This document shows positions 34,713 through 44,388 of a stretch of 64,000 nucleotides of DNA, piece after piece. This DNA comes from Pseudisothecium myosuroides (lineage: Eukaryota > Streptophyta > Bryopsida > Hypnales > Lembophyllaceae). Within the stretch, counting starts at the first letter, position 1. The number at the start of each line of letters is the position of its first letter. The stretch covers positions 5,704,001 to 5,768,000 of the forward strand of contig OX637295.1 of assembly GCA_951799445.1 (NCBI GenBank). Direction: 5' to 3'. Both the position numbers and the translations under genes were made by a program. The notes under the pieces were generated by a model. That model worked only from the letters and a program-made list of their open reading frames with translations, was not told the DNA's origin and did no database searches.

Positions 34713-36813
34713 AAACTCGTCGGGAAACTCAATGGCAGGCGGGTCGCTGAACTCGATGGCCGGAGGGTCCGGCAGCTTCGCCCAATCGATACATGCCCCA
34801 TGGTCGGTCTGCACAGCCACGGCACCGTAAGGCCCCACAATTGTTGCTGGATGGTTCAACAATGAACCATCGACATAACTGCTGGTGGTGAAAACCGAGG
34901 CTGTGGAGAGCATTGAAGTCGTTAACATCGACGTCGACAACTGCAGAGAGTTGGTAGTGGTGGTTGTCAAAGCTGGCGTAGAAGTCGAACTCAGAGTTGT
35001 TGAAGAGTTTCCGGATTTGGAGAGATGGGAACGATTGTTGGCGCCTTTGGGAGAGCGCTTTCCCGTTGGAGTCGTCCCTTTCGTGCCAGAGGAACCCATG
35101 AATGTGTCGGTTTTGAGTGGAGATGTGGACCACTTCTGACCACGGATCACCTGAACGATAGACGTATCAGTCAATAAATTTGCCGTACAAACAAACGTGA
35201 ATACAAGCAGCATCAAATTCGTTACAATGGCGAAATTTCAAGAGATTGGTGCTTTCGATGAGAACAAGCAGCAATAACGTCAAATTTGTAAGAAAAATGG
35301 CAACGTTTTGAGAGATTAGCACCCGTCTGGATCCTCAAAACGACATCAATCCTAGTTTTTTTAGAGCTCTAAGCATTTGAATGTCATAACTTTTATGCTA
35401 TGAAACATGTTAACGAATTTGAACTTGAACGTCAATGTAAAATTGATTGGTGTACTAACCAAGTTTCCAATGCCGTCCCTGTACAAAATGAGCTCGTCCT
35501 TTTCTTTCAAGTCGTAGTACTTCACAAACTCCCCTGTAGAAAAATACTCAAATCAAATTGTATACCACATTGTGTAACCTTCACGCCGGAAGAAAATCCA
35601 AACCAATAGCGTCTACCGATGAAACACAAAGAAAGGAGAAAGACAACCCACCTGTGCTTTCCAATACATACATCCGGCTTTTGTTGTTAGGCCACCACTT
35701 ATATCGCAGCGTCCAATTCTTATTAGAGTTGTAGTCCTCCATGCTTAGCAACTGTCCCTCCTTGCTATCCAGGTGTGGAAGTTGGCATTCCGCATCCCTC
35801 TGCAAACACCATAAAACACGATTCAAATTATCAAACTATCAAAACTGTAGTTTATGCACAACAACAAAATCACAGTCATTCTCACAGAAGCACCTTACTT
35901 CACCTAGTACTCCATAGATAAAACTCGACAAAAAATAAAATCCTGAAAACCAAAGTCTGAAAAGATTCACAAAAATTCGAAATCATGCCAAGAGAATCAC
36001 AGACCAAGAGCGGTCATATTCAACACAAATCTCTCCCCCACATCGCAACTGTAGGTTACTCAGAACAACAAAACAAACAGTCACTCTCCCAGAGAGATGC
36101 ACCTCACCTCACCTCACCTCACCTAGTACTCCATAGACAAAACTCGATACAAACTCTAAATCCTGAAACCAAAGCCTCAAAGGATTCGCCAAATTTTTGA
36201 AATCACAAACCAAGAGAATCACAAACTAAGAACGCTCACATTCAACACAAATCTCTTCCCAGGGCATCTCCGTCTCCACAACCCCTAAGAAGAAACTACG
36301 TGAACCAGAAAATGCAACCGCGACTAAGAATTGCAATCGCCTAGGATTCTTCCCCCCGCCGTGAACTTTTCAAAACCCTCGCAACCCCCGAGATCCGATT
36401 CCACGCACCTTGGGCAGAATGATCCGTCCCAAATCCCCGACATCCGTGACCGTGAGCTCCTTCTTGAGCAACAAGCGGAGCGGATCCACCCACGAGCGCG
36501 TGAGCAGCGGCGGCGGGGGCGTTGGTTTCGCCAGGCACGGAGGATTCACCGCAGGTCGGTAGAAGCTAAGCACGCTACGAAGCTCGTAATCCTCGTGCAG
36601 ATCGACATCCGCCGCGCTCGTCACGCCCGTCACGCTCCCAACGCTTAGTTTCTTCCGGTGATGGAAGGAGCTCCAGGAGGGCTCCTCCATCATCGTCGTC
36701 TCGCTGCCGTAGTCGCTCCCGCAGCGGCCACGCTTCACTCGGCCGCGACAAGCGCCGCGGCGATCGTCCTTGTGGTCCCCTGCGGCCACAATAACGCCCC
36801 CGACCACATCCAT
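34686..36813 (-). CDS. B3-domain transcription factor, LEC2/FUS3/ABI3 type
   Basis: Four exons on the minus strand: 36409-36813, 35652-35799, 35460-35533, 34686-35150, encoding 363 residues in phase. The B3 DNA-binding domain spans about 112-214: LLLKKELTVTDVGDLGRIIL, then CQLPHLDSKEG, WTLRYKWWPNNKSRMYVLE, GEFVKYYDLKEKDELILYRD and a closing VIRGQK. KELTVTDVGDLGRIILPK and WPNNKSRMYVLESTGEFVK are hallmarks of the LEC2/FUS3/ABI3 branch, which bind RY elements (CATGCA) in nuclear genes. The protein is much shorter than ABI3/VP1 and lacks visible B1/B2 domains, so it is nearer LEC2/FUS3 in form. The tail is Ser/Thr-rich, then acidic with a repeated DPPAIEF. The start is the first ATG in the B3 frame; upstream in-frame sequence has only TTG. 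It diverges from the LYR gene. Confidence 0.88.
35875..36262 (-). repeat. Tandem duplication in intron 1 of the B3 gene, with a CTCAC microsatellite
   Basis: Two units of about 185 bases repeat CACCTAGTACTCCATAGA, AAAACTCGA, CCAAGAGAATCACA and CATTCAACACAAATCTCT. Between them lies a short tandem run of ACCTC/CTCAC units at about 36100-36123. Confidence 0.85.
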
Positions 36814-37475
36814 AGCGGGAGCATCCACACACCAGCAGGCCGCACCAACTCTAGAGCAATCGAAAGCAACCCAACCATTCAAACGCCTCTAAGCTTAATC
36901 ATGCCCTGGAGGTGCGAACCCCGGCCGAGCAAAGCAAGGGAAGTGGCGATGGATTTGCGATGACGATTGCGAACAGCCCGTTGTGGCTTTGAGGGATTCT
37001 TTTCTCGCTCCAGCTCGAGATCCTAGTCCAAGCTGTGAGGATGCTCCATCTGGAGTGGGGATTGTGTCCCATTGGTGGCGAACTGGCCACGAGGGAATAT
37101 ACCGGGGAGTTCAGAGTAGTGAGCAGTTGGGGGCTCTCATGATGACCATATCGCCCCATCCCTGGGCCACGGTGGGCACTCCGGGGGACGCCAGTAGGGT
37201 CCAGTCGTTCACTGCGGTTGCGCGCAAACCCATGCAGCGGCAGCAGCAGCAGCAGCAGCGGAGCTTCGTTCGTCGGCGTTTCGTCGGGCAAGTTTCGTTC
37301 GTGGGACCCGTGGAGGGCGTGGGACCCGGCCTTGTCAGAACCTTCTGCATCAACTCATCTGCAGTTCTGCACTGACACGAATGGGAAGGCGCTGGAGTCG
37401 CAGGACGGGTTCTGTGATTCGTTGCAAAGTGATTGCGAGGAACCTCGGCGTTTTGCTGTGGCTGCTGATGAGGGG
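36814..37475. promoter_or_regulatory. Shared upstream region of divergent B3 and LYR genes
   Basis: About 660 bases separate the two start codons. The region is GC-rich and includes a GCA repeat at about 37234-37260. Long frames run through on both strands but start only at TTG or lack motifs, so it is read as leader and promoter for both genes. A single bidirectional promoter is plausible and unproven. Confidence 0.5.
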
Positions 37476-37916
37476 ATGGGGGTGAGTGGAGCTGCGTTAG
37501 ATCTTCGAGCGTTTTTGCTGCGAGGGCACTCACTGCGATTGTATCGAGCTGCTTTGCGATCTGCGCGACGGGCGCCTGCGTATTCTCGAGGTAAGGGAAT
37601 CGTTTAGATGGCGTATTGCGAGCTTGAGTCTGTGCGTTCAGTTCTTTATCGTAGTGTTTCGTCTCCGGGGATTGTGATTAGGGTTTAGGGTTTTGAATTG
37701 GTAGTCTAATTTTGGGTTTAAGTGACTGTAACGCAAGGAGAGTTGTGTGGTGGAACAGAGGATTTGGAACGAAGCATTCGGGAGGAATTCGAGCTGCATC
37801 GGTTTGAAGGAAACGCGCAGACTATCCGGTTCCTTCTCAGCGACGGGCTGCAGCGGTTGAAGCAACTCAATACCATGCTCGGGATTCAAGGTCATGAGAA
37901 TCATGTTCGGGTCTAG
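37476..37916 (+). CDS. LYR-motif protein, LYRM2-like (Complex 1 LYR family)
   Basis: Two exons, 37476-37590 and 37759-37916, encode 90 residues, typical of the family. Residues 22-24 are Leu-Tyr-Arg in SLRLYRAALRSARRAP, followed by IREEFELHR and FLLSDGLQRLKQLNTML, which match the helical bundle of LYR proteins. LYR proteins are small mitochondrial matrix factors that bind acyl carrier protein and help assemble respiratory complexes or pass Fe-S clusters; LYRM2 is tied to complex I in animals. The acceptor at 37758 was chosen because it gives the family length between PAYSR and the REEF helix; another in-frame acceptor at 37737 would add 7 residues. A decayed copy is split between 9677-9832 and 14389-14491. 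It lies 88 bases upstream of the next gene on the same strand. Confidence 0.83.
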
Positions 37917-38004
37917 AATTTAGGGTTTTGCTTCGCTGCTGCCTTCCTTCGAGGCGCAAATTTTGGGTTCACTTGTTCGGGGTTCGGGATTCGTCATCAC
38001 GGGA

Positions 38005-39419
38005 ATGGCGACCTTGTACGCAAGTGTTGCTGCATCAACGACATGGTGTGTCTCGAGAGGGGGTTCAAGCTGTTCTGGGAGGCCGGTGGTGCGGAGATCG
38101 AGTCCAAGACTGTATTCAGCTCGGGATGGATTCTTGAAGCGCAGAGGCAATGTGCGTGTCCTTCCTTTGCTCACATTGCATCAGCTCTAGATTTGTTATT
38201 TTTCTCTGAAAGAATGAACAAGCACAAGTTGAGTCTTCGTGTGTGTTTTTCGTGGTTATAAGTAGGTCACGCGGGGTCTTCCTTTGTTTGATTCTGTATT
38301 TTTTTTCCTGATCAACTCGTGCAGTGTTCTTCCCTGATTCCGGTGAGCAATAAACTTTCGCTCCACTTGAATTCTGTTTTTTCCACAATACGATCTATCA
38401 ACTTTGTCATTTTAAAACCATGAGTATTTGGTCTTTTAAGGATCACCCCCTTAAGGACCCCGGATTTACAAAATGACCAATTCAACGGATCCTGTTTTAA
38501 GAACAGCAGAATTTAGGTGGCGAGAAAGTTTCTTGTCCACCAGCATCAGGGAAGAACACTGCACGAGTTGATCTGGGAACAAAAACAAAATCCAACAAAA
38601 GAAAGTCCCCGTGTGAGCTACTCAACAATTCGTAATAAAAACATGAGACCCAACAGATGTCTGACTAAGCTCCAAGTCCTGTCGTTGAGCTAACTCTAAC
38701 ATGCCAAAAATGATATCTTACACCAGGTAAAGCTTTGACTCTTCCTCCTCTTACTAATACTACAGAATGTTCTTGTAAGTGATGACCAATACGAGGTATA
38801 TAAGCTGTGATGCGATGGTCATCGGTTCGACTCCGATAGCGTAAACCTAAAGCAATAGCACGGTGAACTAAGAAATCTTTTGGGAATAAGAAGTGAAATA
38901 TAAATTTAAGAAAATAGTTAAAAATCTGCAATTAAAAGGAGTTTTTATTTATGGCAGTTCCACTGGTTTCAGGTAACAACTGGGGCGTCTGAAGAGGAGG
39001 CAAGCGAGAAGAACGTGCCCCTGTGGAGGAAAGAGCTCACATCCCTGGAAGATCCAGCAGGCGAGAACTTGTTGCAAAACGCGTCCATGGAAGAAGACAT
39101 CGCTCGTCTGCAGAAGAAGAGAGAGCTGGAGAAGCGGATCGAGAGTTACAACAACCGCCAGGAGGAGAAGCCTGAAGGCGACGGGATGGCCAAGTCGGTG
39201 ATCGAGAAGATTCTGGTGGCGGATTTCTTCTTCATTTTGTTCATTTTGGCGTGGTTGGTGGCAGGGCTGGTGGAGAGGTCGCTGTTGGAGTCCACCACGC
39301 TGATCGACTCGTGGTTGCCGTTGTGGGCCAGTGTGTTCCAACCGGCGTTGGGCGTGTTCATGGCTGGGGCTATCGTGTCTGCTGTCACTGGGTACCTTGC
39401 GAAGAGTGGAAACAAGTGA
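38005..39419 (+). CDS. Small plastid-targeted two-span membrane protein
   Basis: Two exons, 38005-38151 and 38973-39419, encode 197 residues. Residues 1-49 form a Ser/Arg-rich presequence of plastid type. Residues 60-109 are charged and helical ([20 protein letters not shown], then [14 protein letters not shown]). Two hydrophobic segments follow, about 129-149 ([20 protein letters not shown]) and 168-192 ([19 protein letters not shown]). I do not know a function for it. The presequence and charged region (to residue 109) are closely matched by residues 1-108 of MutS2: 35 of 49 positions are identical from the shared EKNV onward, with the exon 1/exon 2 border in the same place. The intron is 821 bases here against 160 in MutS2, because a foldback element and plastid fragments lie in it. 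A decayed copy of exon 2 lies at 43531-43960. Confidence 0.82.
38307..38577. mobile_element. Foldback element within the membrane-protein intron
   Basis: Arms of about 62 bases at 38307-38371 and 38514-38577 are inverted copies (CTGATCAACTCGTGCAGTGT against ACACTGCACGAGTTGATCTG; TCTTCCCTGAT against ATCAGGGAAGA). About 140 bases separate them. No coding content; family not recognised. Confidence 0.8.
38669..38957. other. Nuclear insertion of plastid DNA: mosaic of rps12, trnT and rpl32 pieces
   Basis: Minus strand at about 38722-38812 reads [20 protein letters not shown] then [14 protein letters not shown], which is plastid ribosomal protein S12. Directly joined on the plus strand, about 38813-38842, is the 3' half of a tRNA of trnT-UGU type, with its T-arm stem ATCGG/CCGAT around the loop TTCGACT. 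Plus strand 38938-38962 reads AAGGAGTTTTTATTTATGGC and continues AGTTCCA, the leader and first codons (MAVP) of plastid rpl32. These pieces are not adjacent in this arrangement in known plastid genomes, so the insertion is rearranged. The rpl32 piece stops about 10 bases before the exon 2 acceptor. Changes such as GIGHN to RIGHH show decay. Confidence 0.8.
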
Positions 39420-40092
39420 AGTGACAGGTTGACAGCTTCAGTTGGAATAGAATTCATTGGGCTTAATTTGTTCTGAACTAAAATGGATCCACCCCTGTTA
39501 GTAACACTTGGTCTTGAGGAATGGACCCATCCCTGGAGCTACCACATGGTTGGCCTTCTATTAGTTAGTTATGTGTAAGCATGACTTGGCTGAAGTGGTC
39601 GATGTGCATCAGACTCCGATCCTTTGTCTGCTGTGCATCGTACATTGAATGAGAAAATTTTGATCTCAGAGAGTACTCTACGTGACTCCTGTAGTACTGA
39701 AAGTGACTCTTGCACTCAAAGTGATCTCTTTGGAAAGTGCCTAAGGGCCAGCTTACATGTGAGCCCAGTGGGCAAAGAAAGCAGCTAGAAGACAAGAACA
39801 GTGTCACTGATGATCGGTAAGCGTGGAAGGAGGAGAGAGAGTTCTACCGAAATTGGTGGAGAATACACTGGAGAAGCAGCATAAAAGTGGTTTCTATATT
39901 TCGACCCCGGTGACTCCTCCCACCCACCGATACATGTAAGGAGGCCCTAAGTACAGTCTTCTGATTTGATGGGGGTCGCCTTGGATAGGGCTTGGTCAGT
40001 CTGTTACTTCTCGTTGCAACCAAAATGACGTATGTGCCCCCACCTCCAAAAAGTGATCTCTTCACAGCTTCCAAAAATTGCACTCCTATATA
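39420..40092. other. 3' flank of the membrane-protein gene
   Basis: The first ~150 bases are probably 3'UTR; they are also recognisable downstream of the decayed copy near 43.9 and 44.4 kb (AGGAATGGACCCA, TTGGTCGACTTTCTAT-like text). No further gene seen. Confidence 0.5.
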
Positions 40093-40424
40093 TAGTAGAA
40101 CCTCCCTAAGTCGAACCTTTGTAAGCAGATAAACCTTTGTAAACCAATCATGTCAGACCAGTCCAGACTTGGGCCACATAACCAAAGTTGTGATTCAAAA
40201 TGACCCTCCAGAAGTCAATAAACTTCTATAAATCAATTTGTTAGACCGGTCCAGGACCTATCAGCTTAGAATAAACCTCCGTAAACCAATCATGTCAGAC
40301 CGGTCCCAAACCTGGGCCACATAACAAAGGTTGTGATTCAAAATGATCCTCCAGAAGTCAATAAACCTCTATAAACCAATCTGTCAGACAGTCCAGGACC
40401 TCTCAGCTTAGAGAGGTTCTACTG
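40093..40424. mobile_element. pogo/Emigrant-type MITE with internal tandem duplication
   Basis: Left terminus TAGTAGAACCTCCCTAAG and right terminus (complement) CAGTAGAACCTCTCTAAG match the ends of plant pogo-like elements. TA dinucleotides flank both ends (40091-40092 and 40425-40426). Inside, a unit of about 143 bases is repeated in tandem (about 40130-40272 and 40273-40415), sharing AACCAATCATGTCAGACC, GGGCCACATAAC and GTTGTGATTCAAAATGA. No transposase frame. Confidence 0.88.
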
Positions 40425-40426
40425 TA

Positions 40427-43400
40427 TGTTGAAATGCATTAAAGTGATGTGGACAGTGGCAAATGAGGGGGATTTCATATTTGATGTGCAAGGTTTTCAC
40501 TTCTGAGGGAAGAGTCTAGCATTTCAGGGCAGCTTTGTTTGTCATGTGTGTCTGAAGTCAGATCAAATGCAGTGCTGTGTAGGTACCAAAAAGGATCTAC
40601 ACATCTGGAAGAATTTCAGGAAATCTAAAGAATTCTTATTTGATTTGAAGGCTCTTGCAGTATACCATTCAAAGACCTATATGACTTACTCATTTTTGGT
40701 ATATTACAATGATGTATCCTTTTGCCTCAAAATAAATTTGTGGTTTCTAGTGCAAAATTGTGGGAGTATTCTGGATTTATTTTGAAACAGAGGGAGTAGT
40801 ATATTAGCTTAGAAACAATTATCATTAACCCTCAAAAGGTGGGTCCATGACTATGGATTAAGCTTTACAATCTTTCATTGTTTTGTTACCATTTTGCAAC
40901 TATTGTACGTGAAGGTCTAATTTGGCACTTAGGTGCTGAAATTGAATTTCCATTTAGGGTATATAGGAATGAAACTTTTTTTACATTTATTTTTTAGTGA
41001 TGAAAATTAATATGCTTTTGGGGAATCATAAAAAATTCAATTTTTTGTGGAAATTTGAAATTGTTGTTAATTCTTTAAAAAGAAAGGGAAGAAAATTTAT
41101 ATCAAATTCAAAATATGCTAAAAAAATTTGAAATTTTCATCATAGGAATATATTATAGTATAAAACATCTCGGTGCAAACCAAAGTTATTATATCATTAT
41201 AATGTTAGAAAATCAACAAACTAGGATCGTGGATCCAATGTTCAAATTACAATAAAATATAGAATTTGAAGAATTTTCATTTTTTAAAAATTGGAATAGA
41301 AACTAAATTTGATAAATTTCATTTCATTAGATGGACTCAAATAGTCAAATTCAAGAAATATCATTTTTATGGCTAATTTTCACATCAAGAGCATTGAGCA
41401 AGAATGGCCAAAATACACTACAAGCATGATCCATGGATTAAGCAACTTCTTCTTTTGAAAAGTCAATAATACAATAGTGAGGGAATATTCAATATTATTT
41501 ACTTGAATTGCGCTCAAATAAACCCCACCAAATAGATGAAAAAATGTTTTTCCCATCCTATATACAAACCCTCCTCAAATCATCCAAAGGACAAAAAATG
41601 TCTTTAGTGTTGTTTCAAGGTTAACCCTGGAACAAGCCGGGTTGGTTACGGCGGAAATCATCCTTTTTTTATAATTGTATGCCAATCATTTGCTTAATAA
41701 AACCCAAGAGCACTCATTGGAAGTTAAACTGTTGTGCAAGACCTCCCATTTTCACACAAAATTTTAAGGATGAACATCTATACTTCTGTTTTACATAGAA
41801 GGATTCTCTGTCATCCATTGGACACTTAGTGTCTACAATGGCATTACATAGTTAATTAAGTATGTACATGGTTATCGTGACTAGAGTTTGTTGTAGTTTG
41901 TTGCATGTATTGTTAGAAGTATGCTATAGAAAAACAATTGGAATTGCTTTGTTAACTTTGCGGCTAGAGTTTGCTCTCACTTGAATATACTTAGAGGCTG
42001 AATTTGTTATAGACACCATCATATAGTGGTTAAAGGTACTCTCATATTTTAATTTTAGTAATTAAAAGTTTTGTCATTCATACATTAGACTTAGAATATT
42101 TTAGTAATACAGTGTTTTTATATCCACAAGTTCACTTACAATTATGTAGTTGAAAGTTAATCTCTATATAAAATTATTCATGGAAATAAAATTTCTCTTA
42201 TATATTGTGAATAAAATTACTCTATTGGTTAACCCCTAAAGGTTCAAAGTCTAGGAATGGATTTTTTAGGATTTTAGATAGGTTCCTATAATGTCAAACT
42301 TTGCTGTGATTTTCTATAAAAAGAATTCAAAGTAAGGGAATGCATTATTTTAAGAGGAATATAATTTTGATTTTGTATGGAACCTAGGAAAAAAAATTAT
42401 GACAAAATTTCTAAGCACATAATGCTCAAACCCAAGCAATGGAAATTTAAAACTCTAAATCCACCCCAAAAAATTGTAACTTTTTTTTTCTCATAGAATA
42501 TATTTATGCCTACTCAAAAAACCTTGGTTCATTCCATTTGAATTAGTAATGTGAAAATTATAAAGAGCCTTGTTTTGCAAGCAATTAGGAATAGGATTTG
42601 GTTTTGAATGCAATTCTTATAATTTCTCAAACAGAAATGTCCATAGGGTGTAGACTACTTGATTCAACAATTTCTTTGCTAGGATTGACATGTTTCAATT
42701 CCAATTTAGAACTATATACAACTTAAATTTCCCTTCTATCTTGGACCTACTTCTTCTAAATAAATTTCTTAAAATGAAAATTATTATAGAAAATATTGAA
42801 AATTTTCCTAGATGTTTTATTTAATTTTCCACTACAGTATAAATATTTAATACTCAAAACTCTATAGTGAAAAAAATTAAATTAAGGAGATTCAAAGTTT
42901 GAAAACCTAAATAAGAAAGGTGCAAAAAAATATTTTAAATTTGAACTTACAATTGACATGGTCAAAGTGTATGAAAAATTTTCCACAAATTTTCATACAA
43001 TTCTTGTGCAACATCTATCGTTAAGCATGCAAAAAATTAGTCTTTTCTATTATAGCTCTTTATACTAAAAATGATAATTTTGAAGTGTTTAATAGTAAAA
43101 TATAGTCATGAACTTATAGGGTTTAGCATTCTATTATACATATATAGGTTAAAAAGAATATTCATAATTAAAATAAAAATTAATTGTACATTATTAAATT
43201 ATTAAATAAACTATTATATATAATTGTTTGTCAAATTAAAGCTCCTCAGCTCTCATTAGTTGTTGAAAACTTGTGGAGGTGCATCGTGGTGTATGTGAAT
43301 ATTTGAGGGCAGAATTTAAATGAAAAGAGCAATTCAATTGATAGTATTTTATGAATGATAGAATTGTGGCAAAACTTTACAAGTTGGATTAAAAAGAAAT

Positions 43401-43530
43401 AAAATTGAACAAAAGAATTGAAAATCATAGTGTGACTAATCCAAAAACGCTTCAAAAAACATGAAAACCAGCAAAGTTTTTTACCATACTTTGAGTGGAG
43501 GCAGTCACCTCTACATGCCAAATTCTCACT
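40427..43530. other. AT-rich intergenic region with fragments of MITEs
   Basis: A mariner/Stowaway-like right terminus (ACAGAGGGAGTAG) ends near 40797, with no clear partner. About 41617-41830 is a truncated F2 family MITE (TTAACCC left end, TAGAAGGATTCTCTGTCATC inside). Everything else is very AT-rich with no frame worth calling. Confidence 0.5.
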
Positions 43531-43960
43531 AGTTTCAAGTAACAACCTAGGTATTAGAAGACAAGGCAAGCAAAAGAAAGTCTCCTTGTGGAAGAAATAA
43601 TTCAACCACATCTCTAGGAGAACTTGCTGCAAAACGCTTGAATAGAATAAGACATTCCTTGGTTGTAAAAGAAGTGAGAGATCAAGAGCTCAACAAGCAA
43701 ATGGAAAGTCACAACAACCACCAAGAGCAGAAGTTAGAATGTGATGGAATGGTCAAATTGGTGATTAAGAAGATTCTTATGGCGGATTTTGTTTTCATTT
43801 TGTTTATTTTGGTGTGACTAGTGGAGAGGTTGATGCTAGATTTCACTACTTTGATTGTATTTGTTGATTCTAGATTTGTCGTCAAGAGTAGAAACATGTG
43901 ACAAGTCTCTCTCAGAGCTTTAACTTCAATTGAGTTGGCATTGAAAGCTTAACTTGAATT
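43531..43960 (+). pseudogene. Decayed copy of the plastid membrane-protein exon 2 and 3'UTR
   Basis: Aligns along its length with 38965-39450. Matching landmarks: TTTCA.GTAACAAC at the exon start (the acceptor AG has become AA), GAACTTGCTGCAAAACGC, AGTCACAACAACC and GAAGATTCT.TGGCGGATTT. The frame is broken several times, and most changes from the intact gene are G to A or C to T, as expected from decay of methylated cytosines. Exon 1 is missing. The 3'UTR match is interrupted at about 43974 by an F1 foldback element and resumes near 44390. Confidence 0.82.
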
Positions 43961-43973
43961 GAGATGAACTAAA

Positions 43974-44388
43974 GTAGGAGGCTGTAGAACAAAACGGGCA
44001 TTAAGAATGGACCCTATAAATGGTTGTGAAATGGACATGAGTTGGTTCTGAAATTGACTAGTATAGTCATTGAATGAATCAAGGAAAAAAGCATTGTTAA
44101 TTGCAAGAGCCAATCATTCTCTTTGCTTTCCCCAATTTTATTTAGAATTGCAAATGAACCATTTATGAAAGACCTAGGGTTACAAATAGGGACCTACGAC
44201 CCAACTCGTTTGAAAATTCATAAGTAATTAAAAAATGCTCAAAAAAATACGAAACCACTTGGATTAGATTCCTCATCAATTTTTCTTTGTTTAAAAAATG
44301 AGCTAAAAATATTCCCGTCTAAGGAAATACATGAAAAAGGTGGACCAACCCTTAGATGCTCCATTTTTGAGCCTCCTACCTTAGAGCC
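43974..44388. mobile_element. Foldback MITE, family F1 copy 3 (diverged)
   Basis: Bounded by TAGGAGGCTGTAGAAC on the left and GAGCCTCCTACCTTA on the right, inverted copies of each other at the ends. The internal stretch around 44215-44290 resembles copies 1 and 2 (AAATTCATAA, ATATGAAAC-like, TTGGATTAGAT). The strong central palindrome of the other copies is not evident. It splits the 3'UTR of the adjacent pseudogene, so it inserted after that duplication. Confidence 0.6.

Noticed and set aside
36899..37375. Overlapping frames of about 130 codons on both strands between the B3 and LYR genes
   Set aside because: No recognised domains; low-complexity repeats (poly-Leu, poly-Gln/Ser) arise from the GCA run; better read as leader and promoter.
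38813..38842. Possible tRNA gene
   Set aside because: Only the anticodon-arm end and T-arm are present; the 5' half and the acceptor partner are missing.
38665..38931. 88-codon minus-strand frame that reads partly as ribosomal protein S12
   Set aside because: Only about 30 codons match plastid rps12; the rest is a fused tRNA piece and other DNA, so this is an organelle insertion and not a gene.
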